Made by a program: the position numbers and the translations under genes. Positions 34,791 to 43,130 of a stretch of 64,000 nucleotides of DNA are shown here, piece by piece; positions within the stretch are counted from its first letter, which is position 1, and each line of letters starts with the position of its first letter. The notes beneath the pieces were generated by a model. The model had not been told where the DNA came from. It did not search any database and saw only the letters and a program-made list of their open reading frames with translations. The DNA is from Bacillus sp. EB01 (GTDB lineage Bacteria; Bacillota; Bacilli; Bacillales; Cytobacillaceae), in the NCBI RefSeq assembly GCF_000613125.1, contig NZ_HG964497.1:354823-418822 (forward strand). The letters are read 5' to 3'.

Positions 34791-35942
34791 ATGGATGATA
34801 TACTTGTTTCGCTTACAGCAGGAGATTGGGATGGTATCAAACACAGGCCGCATCATTTTATGAAGCGGGCTGCACAATCAGGCAGGACAGTTCTATACGT
34901 CGAGCCTCCCGTGTCTTTATTGGGACCATTGAAAAACAAAGCATCCATTGCCACGTGGAAACGGTGGAGACAGGGGCTGTCAAAAAAAGAGGATAATTTA
35001 TATGTACTCGCGCCTCCGCCCATCCTCCCATTTGGATATAAATATAGGTGGATTAACAAACTAAACCAACGGTTGCTTGCCTTGTCCTTAAAAAACAACA
35101 TTAAAAAGATTGGCGGCCAGCCAAGCCTATATACCTTTCTCCCCTCTGCCGCAGACCTGCTGGCATTGGTCCCTTTCAGGGCTGTTTATTACGACTGTGT
35201 CGACGACCATGGAGCGTTTAAGGGATTGATTAATCCGAAGTTGGTGGCGGAGCTAGAAACCGAGCTTTTAACCAAATCAAATGTCTGCTTTGCAACCGCA
35301 AAGCAGCTGAGTGACGACAGAGCCAGCCTTAATCCAGACATCCACTTGGTTCCTAATGGCGCTGAATACGAACATTTTGCAAAGATTCAGGACGTTGATT
35401 TACCAGTGCCTGAAGATATACTTTCAATAAAAAATCCGATTGCCGGATTTATCGGTGGAATCAGTGAATGGATTGATTTGGATTTAATCTATCAAACCGC
35501 ACTTCAGCTTCCGGAAGTATCTTTCGTGATGATTGGGCCAGTTGATACAGATATTTCTATATTTACTAATTTAGATAACGTTCATTTTCTTGGCCCAAAG
35601 CCTTATTCTTCGCTTCCGGCCTATATCCATGCTTTCTCAGTCTGCCTCATACCTTTTAAGTTGACGAAGCTTACCAAAAGCGTCAATCCAATCAAAATGT
35701 ATGAATATTTATCCGCGGGCAAGCCGGTTATTTCTACACCGCTCCCCGAGGTACTCAACTATGATGGAATCATCCAGATTGCGAATGGACCTGCAGAAAC
35801 GATCCGAGTTCTGATGGACATCGTTGGTAACCTCGAATATCATCATTCCGAGGAAAAGGTATTGCCCAGACAAGCGACTGGCAAAGAGAACTCCTGGGAT
35901 GCCCGCTGGAAGGTCATTGAGCAGCTATTAAAAGTAACGTGA
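34791..35942 (+). CDS. TuaH-like glycosyltransferase
   Basis: A 383-residue GT-B type glycosyltransferase. The opening MDDILVSLTAGDWDGIKHRPHHFMKR region resembles TuaH-type enzymes of teichuronic acid loci; later AGFIGGISEWIDLDLIY, FLGPKPYSSLPAYIHAF, CLIPFKLTKLTKSVNPIKMYEYLSAGKPV mark the donor-binding domain. No signal or membrane helix is obvious. GGAGCCCAGG precedes the ATG. It is separated from the MurJ-like gene by 119 bp and ends at a terminator shared with the convergent LtaS-like gene. The substrate is unknown. Confidence 0.82.
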   Translation: MDDILVSLTAGDWDGIKHRPHHFMKRAAQSGRTVLYVEPPVSLLGPLKNKASIATWKRWRQGLSKKEDNLYVLAPPPILPFGYKYRWINKLNQRLLALSLKNNIKKIGGQPSLYTFLPSAADLLALVPFRAVYYDCVDDHGAFKGLINPKLVAELETELLTKSNVCFATAKQLSDDRASLNPDIHLVPNGAEYEHFAKIQDVDLPVPEDILSIKNPIAGFIGGISEWIDLDLIYQTALQLPEVSFVMIGPVDTDISIFTNLDNVHFLGPKPYSSLPAYIHAFSVCLIPFKLTKLTKSVNPIKMYEYLSAGKPVISTPLPEVLNYDGIIQIANGPAETIRVLMDIVGNLEYHHSEEKVLPRQATGKENSWDARWKVIEQLLKVT

Positions 35943-35943
35943 G

Positions 35944-35970
35944 AAACCGGCTAATAGGGTTAGCCGGTTT
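35944..35970. terminator. bidirectional rho-independent terminator
   Basis: AAACCGGCTAA (35944-35954) pairs perfectly with TTAGCCGGTTT (35960-35970) around a 5-nt loop. It lies between the TuaH-like gene and the convergent LtaS-like gene, overlapping the latter's stop codon. Confidence 0.85.
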
Positions 35971-38038
35971 ATTCCACCTTAACCCGTTTACTGCTTTCAG
36001 AGAGCACCGTTCCCTCGCTATCGATAATTTTCAGCTGAACATTGAACTCTTTGCCCGGATTAGCGGAAAGCGCATATAAAGTGGCTTGATCAACAAAAAC
36101 AGACCTCAGCTTTTCTCCATCAACAAAAACCTCTGTACTGCTCGTAAAATTCTTTCCGATAAGCTTGATGGCTTCCTTGCCTTGGTAGGAACTCCGCGCC
36201 GCTCTTATAATCTCGGGTTCACCGTAGCCAAGACGGTACTTCTTACTTGGATTAATCTTCGTACCGCTTTGTCTTATACCTTGCTTATTCCCATATAACA
36301 GGTCATATTGAAGCGACTCATACATCTTCCGTTCTTTCCCCTTGACCGTTGATTGCCTTGAAAACTTCTCAGGTAAAAGAAGCGCCTTGCCTCCGTTCAA
36401 CTGCTCTGACAGAAAATCAGTCACATAGTTTCCTTTTAAACCAATCGAATTGAGCAGATAAGGAGCAAGGAATGAGCTCTCCAGATTCAGTGTTTCAATT
36501 TTGAATGGCTCTGTGGACCATATGAGAAGCGGGGTCTGGTACGTTTTCATATATTCACGATATCCATCGCGTCCGCTCAGATAAGCTGCCTCTCTATAGA
36601 CCTTGTAGTCTTCTCCCAGCAGCGGCAAATGGTCACCGAAAAACACCACTACGGACGGCTCATCCAGCTTTTGAAGTGCCTCAGTCAGCCTTCCGAGCTG
36701 CTTGTCGGCTTCCACCAGGTTGTCCGCGTAAAATTCAAGAATATTTTCGGATTCAGGCGAAAAAGATTTCCCTTCCTCCTTTAGTGAGGCTTCTATCGTT
36801 GCATAAAACTTCTTAGCATTTGTGCGGTATGGACCGTGATTTTGCATGGTCACTGCAAAGATGAAGTTAGGTTTCTCGCGTTCGTTTACCAGCCTCACGA
36901 TTTCATTCATCAGCTCGTCATCCCGGTAATACATCATATCCTTTACAGGCTTTGAAAAAAACTCAAGACTAACAAACCGGTCAAAGCCAAGCAAACGATA
37001 AACTTCATCGCGGTTATAATACCAGTTGTGGTACATATGCAGCGCTGTTGTTTCATAGCCAGCGCCCCTCAGCGTGTGAGGCAATGCCGGCACAGGCTCT
37101 TTTATGAGATTTTTATAAGGAATGCTTCCAGAAGGCAAGAACTGAGTTGACAGGCTGGTCAGCACCTCAAATTCAGTATTGGCAGTGGAGCCGCCAAACA
37201 CAGGAACGTGGAGAGTACCTGAAGGATGAAGCCTGGATAGTCTATGGAAGTTTGGTAATGGGTTCTTATTGAATGTGATAGTTTCCATTATCGTAGGATC
37301 CCAAAAGGCTTCACTCATAATCATGATGATATTGGGTTTTGAAATGGGTTCATGCTCATTTCCTATCCTGGTAAAAAGCCTTTCAATTTGTTCCTCATAA
37401 CCCTCAGGTGCCTCGGGATGGCCCAGGTTACTTGCCAGCCCTGCTAAGATTCCGATTTTCATATAGCGTTCCTTCAGGCCGATAGCCTCTCCGCCTGAAA
37501 AAAATGATGCCTGGCTGAATATAAGGCAAGTCATTATAGCAAAAAGAATCGCCGACCCTGCTGGAACATATAAATAATCTCTCGTGTAAGGTGAATTTTC
37601 CACCTTTCTCACTATAGCAAAAACCAAACCAATTAGTAAAAAGATGAGAAGAATAACAAGACCGATGACCGCAACTGGCAAATCCATAAAAACTGCAGCC
37701 ATTTTCCCAGCCTCAGCTGCCATCGCCAGATCATATGGAACAAGCGGATCGCCTCTAAGCTTTTCCTTATAGAAGCCAATTAACGCAATCGCGGATAAGA
37801 TTGCAATAGATAAAATGGCAGCGACGATAAAGCCCTTATTATTGGCAAAAAACAGAATACCGAAATAAGATAACATCCAAATGGCCACTGCCAAAACACT
37901 AAATGGGTAACTAATGAGCCATTCAACCACCTTACCTGGTCCACCCCGATAAATTGACTCTGTTACAAACAAAGCCAATGCAGAAGAAAGACTTATGTAT
38001 AATAGCTGGCGGACTATAATCGGATTTCGCTTCACCAT
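35969..38038 (-). CDS. LtaS-like phosphoglycerol transferase family protein
   Basis: A 689-residue membrane enzyme of the alkaline-phosphatase/sulfatase superfamily. Five or so N-terminal membrane helices (residues ~10-190) are followed by an external catalytic domain with metal/nucleophile sites: IIMIMSEAFWDP, FGGSTANTEFE (probable catalytic Thr), HMYHNWYYNRD and VVFFGDHLPLLGED. A C-terminal beta-sandwich-like region (~600-689, EPEIIRAARSSYQGKEA) resembles an IPT/TIG fold. Family enzymes move glycerol-phosphate or similar groups to polymers. The ATG at 38038 starts 1 base after the upstream stop codon. Being last in the WTA locus, it may modify that polymer (inference); it is not clearly the housekeeping LTA synthase. 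Confidence 0.85.
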   Translation of the reverse strand: MVKRNPIIVRQLLYISLSSALALFVTESIYRGGPGKVVEWLISYPFSVLAVAIWMLSYFGILFFANNKGFIVAAILSIAILSAIALIGFYKEKLRGDPLVPYDLAMAAEAGKMAAVFMDLPVAVIGLVILLIFLLIGLVFAIVRKVENSPYTRDYLYVPAGSAILFAIMTCLIFSQASFFSGGEAIGLKERYMKIGILAGLASNLGHPEAPEGYEEQIERLFTRIGNEHEPISKPNIIMIMSEAFWDPTIMETITFNKNPLPNFHRLSRLHPSGTLHVPVFGGSTANTEFEVLTSLSTQFLPSGSIPYKNLIKEPVPALPHTLRGAGYETTALHMYHNWYYNRDEVYRLLGFDRFVSLEFFSKPVKDMMYYRDDELMNEIVRLVNEREKPNFIFAVTMQNHGPYRTNAKKFYATIEASLKEEGKSFSPESENILEFYADNLVEADKQLGRLTEALQKLDEPSVVVFFGDHLPLLGEDYKVYREAAYLSGRDGYREYMKTYQTPLLIWSTEPFKIETLNLESSFLAPYLLNSIGLKGNYVTDFLSEQLNGGKALLLPEKFSRQSTVKGKERKMYESLQYDLLYGNKQGIRQSGTKINPSKKYRLGYGEPEIIRAARSSYQGKEAIKLIGKNFTSSTEVFVDGEKLRSVFVDQATLYALSANPGKEFNVQLKIIDSEGTVLSESSKRVKVE

Positions 38039-38039
38039 G

Positions 38040-39344
38040 TTACGGCGCACTCTCCTTCATCTCAGGGGTTGCCTCTTTTGTAAAACTGGCCAGGAGGATT
38101 GCCAGGTAGATGCTGACTCCTGGAGCCGTCAGTACATGGCCGGCGGTGTAAGCTATCCCAAAGCCAAGCACAACTCCCACTGCCTTCATGATGGTTTGAA
38201 CTTTTATACCATCACGTTTAATAGTTTTGATCATCCTCCCAAATACGATTCCAACCAGGGATAGATAGAGGACAAAACCAATCAAACCTAATGAAAAAAA
38301 CAAATCATGAAAATCCATTTCGACCAGCTTCGGCTCCTCTGTATAGTTGCCCGCATACCCCATCCCGAACAGCTTCTGGGTGAGCGGGGCCTGATGATAG
38401 GAATTTGCCTGATTCTCCAAGTATTTTTCGCGTCCGCTGTAAACAAGATTATCCATTTTTGCTTGAGAGACTTTCGTTTCCACTTCCATTTGCGTCTGTT
38501 TGTCCATCCCCAGCCATTCCATATGAATTTGAACATTTTGTACTACTGGCGAGTGCGGAGTATAAAGCGCCGAACCAACCAGCAGGCATATGAGGACGCA
38601 TAAAGGAACAATCGCTTTTCGTTTCTCTCTGTTTCTTAAAAGTATTAATCCTGTTGAGAGTATTCCGGCTGATAGTGTAATGATAATAGCTCCGAGCCCA
38701 ACTTTTGTTCCAAGCGCAAACAGACTATATAGGACAACTAAAACAGCTGGCCACCCTGCAAACCCTCTATTAAGTGCAAAAAGCAGGAGTACCGGGAATC
38801 CAATTGCAAGGAGGGCAGCAATTTCATTGCCTGCATAGAACCAGCCGGTATGCCCTGCCTTTCCTCCCTCATAACTTGGATAAGCACTTCCTGACATTCC
38901 AGCCAAAGTCATTATGAATCCCGTTAGTGCAATCGAAACAGCTATATATCTTTCTGCAGTCCCGGCTAACGTATCATCTGAAAGGAATAGTTTACGATAA
39001 GCGAACAGTGATAGGGGGAAATAGAGAATTTTGAGAGTATACGATATCTCAGCAGAAATTGAAAAGACCGGTTTTAGGGAGGCATTTGCCGTAATTTGGA
39101 CTGCTATTATGGCAGTCAATGCTAAGAGAAGTACCATTGTGAACCTGGCTGGCCTGTTTTTAGGCCCGAAAAACAAATAAAAGAGAGCAAGCAAGAGAAA
39201 TGCCGTTCGGGCGAGGATACCAATTGTAAACATAGGATAGGAATATCGGATTGCCAGGGAAGTAAGCAAATCAAGGAAAGGCTGGCATAGTATAAATAGT
39301 AAAAACAACCTTTCAATCCAATCGGTATAAAACCGGGCTCTCAT
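38040..39344 (-). CDS. O-antigen ligase/polymerase-like membrane protein
   Basis: A 434-residue protein with about eleven hydrophobic helices. The large loop toward the C-terminus (PVVQNVQIHMEWLGMDKQ ... KLFGMGYAGNYTEEPKLVEMDFHDLFFSLGLIGF) matches the Wzy_C/O-antigen ligase pattern, with FGMGYAGN and HD conserved. Family members join undecaprenyl-linked glycans to each other or to acceptors outside the membrane. GGAAGGAGG precedes the ATG. It sits between tagH and the LtaS-like gene in one probable transcript. Its presence in a WTA locus is unusual; it may polymerise or ligate a second glycan. Confidence 0.82.
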   Translation of the reverse strand: MRARFYTDWIERLFLLFILCQPFLDLLTSLAIRYSYPMFTIGILARTAFLLLALFYLFFGPKNRPARFTMVLLLALTAIIAVQITANASLKPVFSISAEISYTLKILYFPLSLFAYRKLFLSDDTLAGTAERYIAVSIALTGFIMTLAGMSGSAYPSYEGGKAGHTGWFYAGNEIAALLAIGFPVLLLFALNRGFAGWPAVLVVLYSLFALGTKVGLGAIIITLSAGILSTGLILLRNREKRKAIVPLCVLICLLVGSALYTPHSPVVQNVQIHMEWLGMDKQTQMEVETKVSQAKMDNLVYSGREKYLENQANSYHQAPLTQKLFGMGYAGNYTEEPKLVEMDFHDLFFSLGLIGFVLYLSLVGIVFGRMIKTIKRDGIKVQTIMKAVGVVLGFGIAYTAGHVLTAPGVSIYLAILLASFTKEATPEMKESAP

Positions 39345-39444
39345 CCTGGCTGCCTCCTTCCTGGCAAGTAGTACTATATGATTTAGTTTTTGCCAAAACC
39401 ATAAGATTCAACCCGGCTCTCTTCCAGAAAAGCACTTTAAAAGC

Positions 39445-39476
39445 AAAAAAATAAAAGCTGGCGGCTGCCAGCTTTT
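39445..39476 (-). terminator. rho-independent terminator after tagH
   Basis: AAAAGCTGGC (39453-39462) pairs with GCCAGCTTTT (39467-39476); on the minus strand ATTTTTTTGC follows. It would reduce read-through into the O-antigen-ligase-like gene. Confidence 0.85.
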
Positions 39477-39478
39477 GT

Positions 39479-40294
39479 TTACGTAAGTTTAGTTGCGGGT
39501 TCAATCATCCTGCTTTGTTTTTCGATAACCTTTTCCTTCCAGGCCTTCTGCTGTTGAGGGGTCATCTCCTTGAATTCCTTAAGGAACTTTTCATATTGCG
39601 GAATAATTTCCGCAACCGGACCAAAGGCTTTGATTTCACCATATTCTAGCCACATTGCCTTCTCGCAAAACTCTTTCACCTGCCACATAGAGTGGCTGAC
39701 AAAAAATATAGTTTTACCTTTTTCCTTGAATTCAAACATTTTGTTTTTAGATTTTTGAGCAAAAGACTGATCCCCAACAGACAAAGCTTCGTCAATAACA
39801 AGAATGTCTGGGTTGACGGTAACAGAGATAGCAAATCCAAGCCTGGACTTCATCCCGCTAGAGTATTTTTTTACAGGCTGATCAATGAATTTACCAATAT
39901 CGGCAAACTCGATGATATCCGGCTCCATCTCCTGAATCTCCTTCTTGGTGAAGCCAAGCATCAAGCATTTCAGCTCAATATTTTCACGGCCTGTCAGGTT
40001 GTTATTGAGGCCAGAAGCAATGGCAATCAAAGATGTCTGGCCGACGGTTTTGACAGAACCATGGGTTGGAGGGATAACACCGGCAATGATATTGGAAAGC
40101 GTTGATTTACCTGATCCGTTTACACCGATTAAAGCAATTGTATCACCCTTCTGGGCAGAGAACGTTATATCCTGGAGTGCATAGAAGTCCTCTCCATAGC
40201 CGCCTGGCAACAGTACATCCAGGAGCTTGTCCGATGTCTTCTTATGCATTTTATATTTCTTATATACATTTTCAATTAAAACTGTTTGGCTCAA
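39479..40294 (-). CDS. tagH: teichoic acid export ABC transporter ATP-binding subunit
   Basis: A 271-residue ATPase that powers export of undecaprenyl-linked WTA. Walker A GVNGSGKST (~57-65), signature YSSGMKSRLGFA, Walker B ILVIDEALSVGD and the switch histidine in FFVSHSMWQ are intact. It lacks the C-terminal SH3-like extension of B. subtilis 168 TagH (527 residues) and is close in size to S. aureus TarH. The start is TTG at 40294 with GGAGG 7 nt upstream. It follows tagG by 14 bp. Confidence 0.95.
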   Translation of the reverse strand: MSQTVLIENVYKKYKMHKKTSDKLLDVLLPGGYGEDFYALQDITFSAQKGDTIALIGVNGSGKSTLSNIIAGVIPPTHGSVKTVGQTSLIAIASGLNNNLTGRENIELKCLMLGFTKKEIQEMEPDIIEFADIGKFIDQPVKKYSSGMKSRLGFAISVTVNPDILVIDEALSVGDQSFAQKSKNKMFEFKEKGKTIFFVSHSMWQVKEFCEKAMWLEYGEIKAFGPVAEIIPQYEKFLKEFKEMTPQQQKAWKEKVIEKQSRMIEPATKLT

Positions 40295-40308
40295 TGGAAG
40301 ACCTCCAT

Positions 40309-41115
40309 TTATAGATAATCGACAAAATGGTTCCTGAATTTCACATGGAGCGAAGAACCAATAATGAACAAGACCAACACGACGCCCCAGAAATACAGGC
40401 CAAGCTCGGGATTCTCAACAATGTACCAGGATGTACCCAGCATCGATGCCCTGTAGCCTTCAACAATATAATAAAGTGGATTAATCATCATAATATCCAT
40501 AATCCAACCATCCTCTTTCTTTGGCCACCATAGTAATGGTGTCAAATACAGAAGCATCCTGACAATCGATGTAACAATCATTTGGACGTCCCGGACAATC
40601 GTTGCGAGCGTCGATGTAATTAGCGATACAGCGATAAGTAGCATTAAGGTTGCAAACATAAAATACGGCAATTGAATAAAGAAAAGCGAAAAATGCCCGC
40701 CAACAATTTCAAGGCCAATCGTTATGATAGCAACAAGTATTAAATGAGGATAAAACTTTGACATAATGACATAGGTTGGAATAACACTCATCGGGAAACT
40801 CATTTTTGAAATAAAGTTAATTCTTGTGTAAATCGATTTCGATCCTTCAAGAAGTGACTGGTTAACAAAAAACCACACAGACATTCCCGATAGAAGCCAG
40901 TAGACGAAAGGAGTTTCCCCTACATTTGCCCCGCTTCGAATTCCATAACCAAAAACAAACCAGTATATCAAAAGCTGGATTGCAGGGTTTATGATTTCCC
41001 AAGCCATGCCAAGATAATTATTAGTATTGGTTGCCTTTAACTCGAACAATGACAAACGTCTTACCAAATAAAAGCTGTTGATTTGTTCCTTGATAACAGT
41101 AAAGAACGACTTCAT
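40309..41115 (-). CDS. tagG: teichoic acid export ABC transporter permease
   Basis: A 268-residue ABC-2 type membrane subunit with six helices; with TagH it flips or exports the lipid-linked WTA polymer. Typical features are LFELKATNTNNYLGMAWEIINPAIQLLIYWFVFGYGIR and the C-terminal NPLYYIVEGYRASMLG. The start is ATG at 41115 with GGAAGG 7 nt upstream; the longer frame would overlap tagB and has no support. Confidence 0.95.
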   Translation of the reverse strand: MKSFFTVIKEQINSFYLVRRLSLFELKATNTNNYLGMAWEIINPAIQLLIYWFVFGYGIRSGANVGETPFVYWLLSGMSVWFFVNQSLLEGSKSIYTRINFISKMSFPMSVIPTYVIMSKFYPHLILVAIITIGLEIVGGHFSLFFIQLPYFMFATLMLLIAVSLITSTLATIVRDVQMIVTSIVRMLLYLTPLLWWPKKEDGWIMDIMMINPLYYIVEGYRASMLGTSWYIVENPELGLYFWGVVLVLFIIGSSLHVKFRNHFVDYL

Positions 41116-41184
41116 ATAATAACCTTCCTTATAACCAATTAACAACCATTTTCCATTATACCTTACATTCCCCTGAGGATGAAC

Positions 41185-41220
41185 AATAAAAACACAGACC
41201 CGGGAATTTGGGTCCCCGGG
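41185..41220 (-). terminator. candidate terminator between tagB and tagG
   Basis: CCCGGG (41199-41204) and CCCGGG (41215-41220) form a GC stem; on the minus strand TCTGTGTTTTTATTG follows. Moderate strength; it may only attenuate tagGH expression. Confidence 0.5.
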
Positions 41221-41233
41221 CCAGCTGGATTTA

Positions 41234-42424
41234 TTAAAGGGCACGCCTTTGTTCCCTAATGGTTTCAGCTTCCTTGCCGAACATGTAACCGACAAGCTGC
41301 GCACTTGCGTTACCCCGTGAATATTTATTCCATTTTGCAGCATACTTCTCAATTAATCCATAATCGAAAGCATCCTTCTTAATCAATTCAATAATGGATT
41401 CCGTATCCCGGACAATCGGACCGGGAAACTCATCAATGGCAATCCCTCTGTCCCGCTTGTACTCCTCAAGGTCGTAGGCAAAGAATATCATTGGCCTTTT
41501 CAATAGCGAGAACTCATAAGGAATTGAAGAATAGTCGGATATCAGGATATCTGCAAGCGAAAGCAAGTCGTTTATATTGTACTCACCAGATGAATAGTCA
41601 TATACAAAGCCGGGGAACATAGAGGCATAATCTGTATCATTCTTGACTGCAGGATGGAGACGGAGAACCAATACATGGTCCCTGCCAAGTTCTTGTTCCA
41701 TCTTTTCTATATCAAGCTGAAGCTTAAATTGATCCAGCTCTGCATCCCTATAAGTAGGAGCATAGAGAATGACTTTCTTTTCAGCAAGTGCTGGATTTTG
41801 AGAAACTAACTGCTGCTTGTTTTTACGAATTTCCTGTTCGTTAAAAAAGAAATCTGTACGCGGGATGCCTGTACGCAGAATCCTGCTGTCATCAAGTCCA
41901 AATGCGTGGCCAAAAATAGTCGCCATTACATCCGAACCGACTATTACCTTATCAAAACGGTCATAAACATCCCTAAAACGCTGCTGGGCAGCTTTCGTTC
42001 TTGTGGTTACAGACTTATCTTCAAGGCCAAACTTCTTAATCGCTCCAGTCGCATGCCAAAGCTGTATGCACTCAACCTCGTCACGGAAGTCAACAGCAGC
42101 CAGGAAGCCAAAGTAGTTATCAACAATAACCCTTTTTGAAGTCGCCACATGATAGATTGATTGAATTAGATTAAGAAAGTTGCCAGATTCAAAAGGAATC
42201 ACTTTTGCAGATTCATAGTCTTTGAATAAATCAATACTCTTTCCCTTACATAAAAAAACCGCGTCAAAGGGTATATCCTGACGAAGCATCTCTTCATAAA
42301 CATATTGGGTATTATCGCCAAACGAAACAATAAATGTGGCTTTATCCTTTAAAGGAAGCATATTAAACAATGTATAAATAAGCCTAATAATAAACAAATA
42401 GGCAACTATCGCAAATTCTCTCAT
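41234..42424 (-). CDS. tagB: teichoic acid glycerol-phosphate primase TagB
   Basis: A 396-residue peripheral membrane enzyme that adds the first glycerol phosphate from CDP-glycerol to the GlcNAc-ManNAc linkage unit. The conserved region VECIQLWHATGAIKKFGLED (with family catalytic histidine) and VLVLRLHPAVKND (second His), DILISDYSSIPYEFSLLKRPMIFFAYD are clear. The overall alignment is closer to TagB/TarB than to the polymerases (e.g. WHATGAIKKFGLED and GSDVMATIFG). An N-terminal hydrophobic stretch (AIVAYLFIIRLIYTLF) may help membrane association. It follows tagD by 6 bp. Confidence 0.9.
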   Translation of the reverse strand: MREFAIVAYLFIIRLIYTLFNMLPLKDKATFIVSFGDNTQYVYEEMLRQDIPFDAVFLCKGKSIDLFKDYESAKVIPFESGNFLNLIQSIYHVATSKRVIVDNYFGFLAAVDFRDEVECIQLWHATGAIKKFGLEDKSVTTRTKAAQQRFRDVYDRFDKVIVGSDVMATIFGHAFGLDDSRILRTGIPRTDFFFNEQEIRKNKQQLVSQNPALAEKKVILYAPTYRDAELDQFKLQLDIEKMEQELGRDHVLVLRLHPAVKNDTDYASMFPGFVYDYSSGEYNINDLLSLADILISDYSSIPYEFSLLKRPMIFFAYDLEEYKRDRGIAIDEFPGPIVRDTESIIELIKKDAFDYGLIEKYAAKWNKYSRGNASAQLVGYMFGKEAETIREQRRAL

Positions 42425-42430
42425 CAGTAT

Positions 42431-42820
42431 CTACCTCTTTAGGTCCGACTTGATTTTCGTGGTTGAAACTCCTGTGGTCCGCGGCAGATAAACAACTTCA
42501 CAATATTCTTTCAAAAAATCAAAATGCCCTTTCCAATCATCGCCCATCACAAAGAGATCTACCTGGTGTTCAAGAACATCAGTGATTTTCTGTTCCCAGT
42601 TCTCTTCAGGAATGACTTCATCGACATACCGGATTGCTTCAAGAATTTCTTTCCTGTCTTCGTAAGAATGATACGCTTCTTTATGCTTGATCAAGTTGAA
42701 CTCGTCTGTCGACAAGCCCACAATCAGGTAATCACCCAGGGCTTTTGCTCTTTTCAAAATATTGATATGACCTGTATGAAGCAGGTCGAACGTTCCATAT
42801 GTTAAAACCTTCTTCAACAT
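42431..42820 (-). CDS. tagD: glycerol-3-phosphate cytidylyltransferase
   Basis: A 129-residue cytoplasmic enzyme making CDP-glycerol from CTP and glycerol-3-phosphate, the donor for TagB and TagF-type enzymes. The nucleotidyltransferase motif HTGH (in TYGTFDLLHTGHINIL) and RTTGVSTTKI are intact. Length equals B. subtilis TagD (129). AGGAG lies 6 nt before the ATG at 42820; the ATG two codons earlier is too close. Confidence 0.97.
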   Translation of the reverse strand: MLKKVLTYGTFDLLHTGHINILKRAKALGDYLIVGLSTDEFNLIKHKEAYHSYEDRKEILEAIRYVDEVIPEENWEQKITDVLEHQVDLFVMGDDWKGHFDFLKEYCEVVYLPRTTGVSTTKIKSDLKR

Positions 42821-43130
42821 GATCATCTCCTGAAAACTAAACAGACAGGTAAAACTGCCCTCAATCCATTATATTACTCGTATGCTGGTTTTTCAAACCT
42901 ATGTAGTTTCCACCCAAGCCAAAATTCGGTACTTTGGCCATTTGCGCAAAATATGAATCTTTTTCTCAGGGAATATTGTTCTGTTTAAGAACTGCTGGCT
43001 AAATTCCCTCTAAAGGGAAGAGTCCTGGCAGCTGGTCCAGGACTCAAACTTCTACTCAACGAGGCATCAGGATCATTGATGATATCCTCAGCGCACTAAG
43101 ATTACTACTTGAAATCGTGCAAACAAATTG
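42821..43130. other. intergenic region between the GT2-TagF fusion gene and tagD
   Basis: This 310-bp gap divides the locus into tarI-to-fusion and tagD-to-LtaS parts. A hairpin AGTCCTGG/CCAGGACT (43021-43028 with 43037-43044) lacks a T-run. A promoter for tagD probably lies here but no clear -35/-10 pair was identified. Confidence 0.5.
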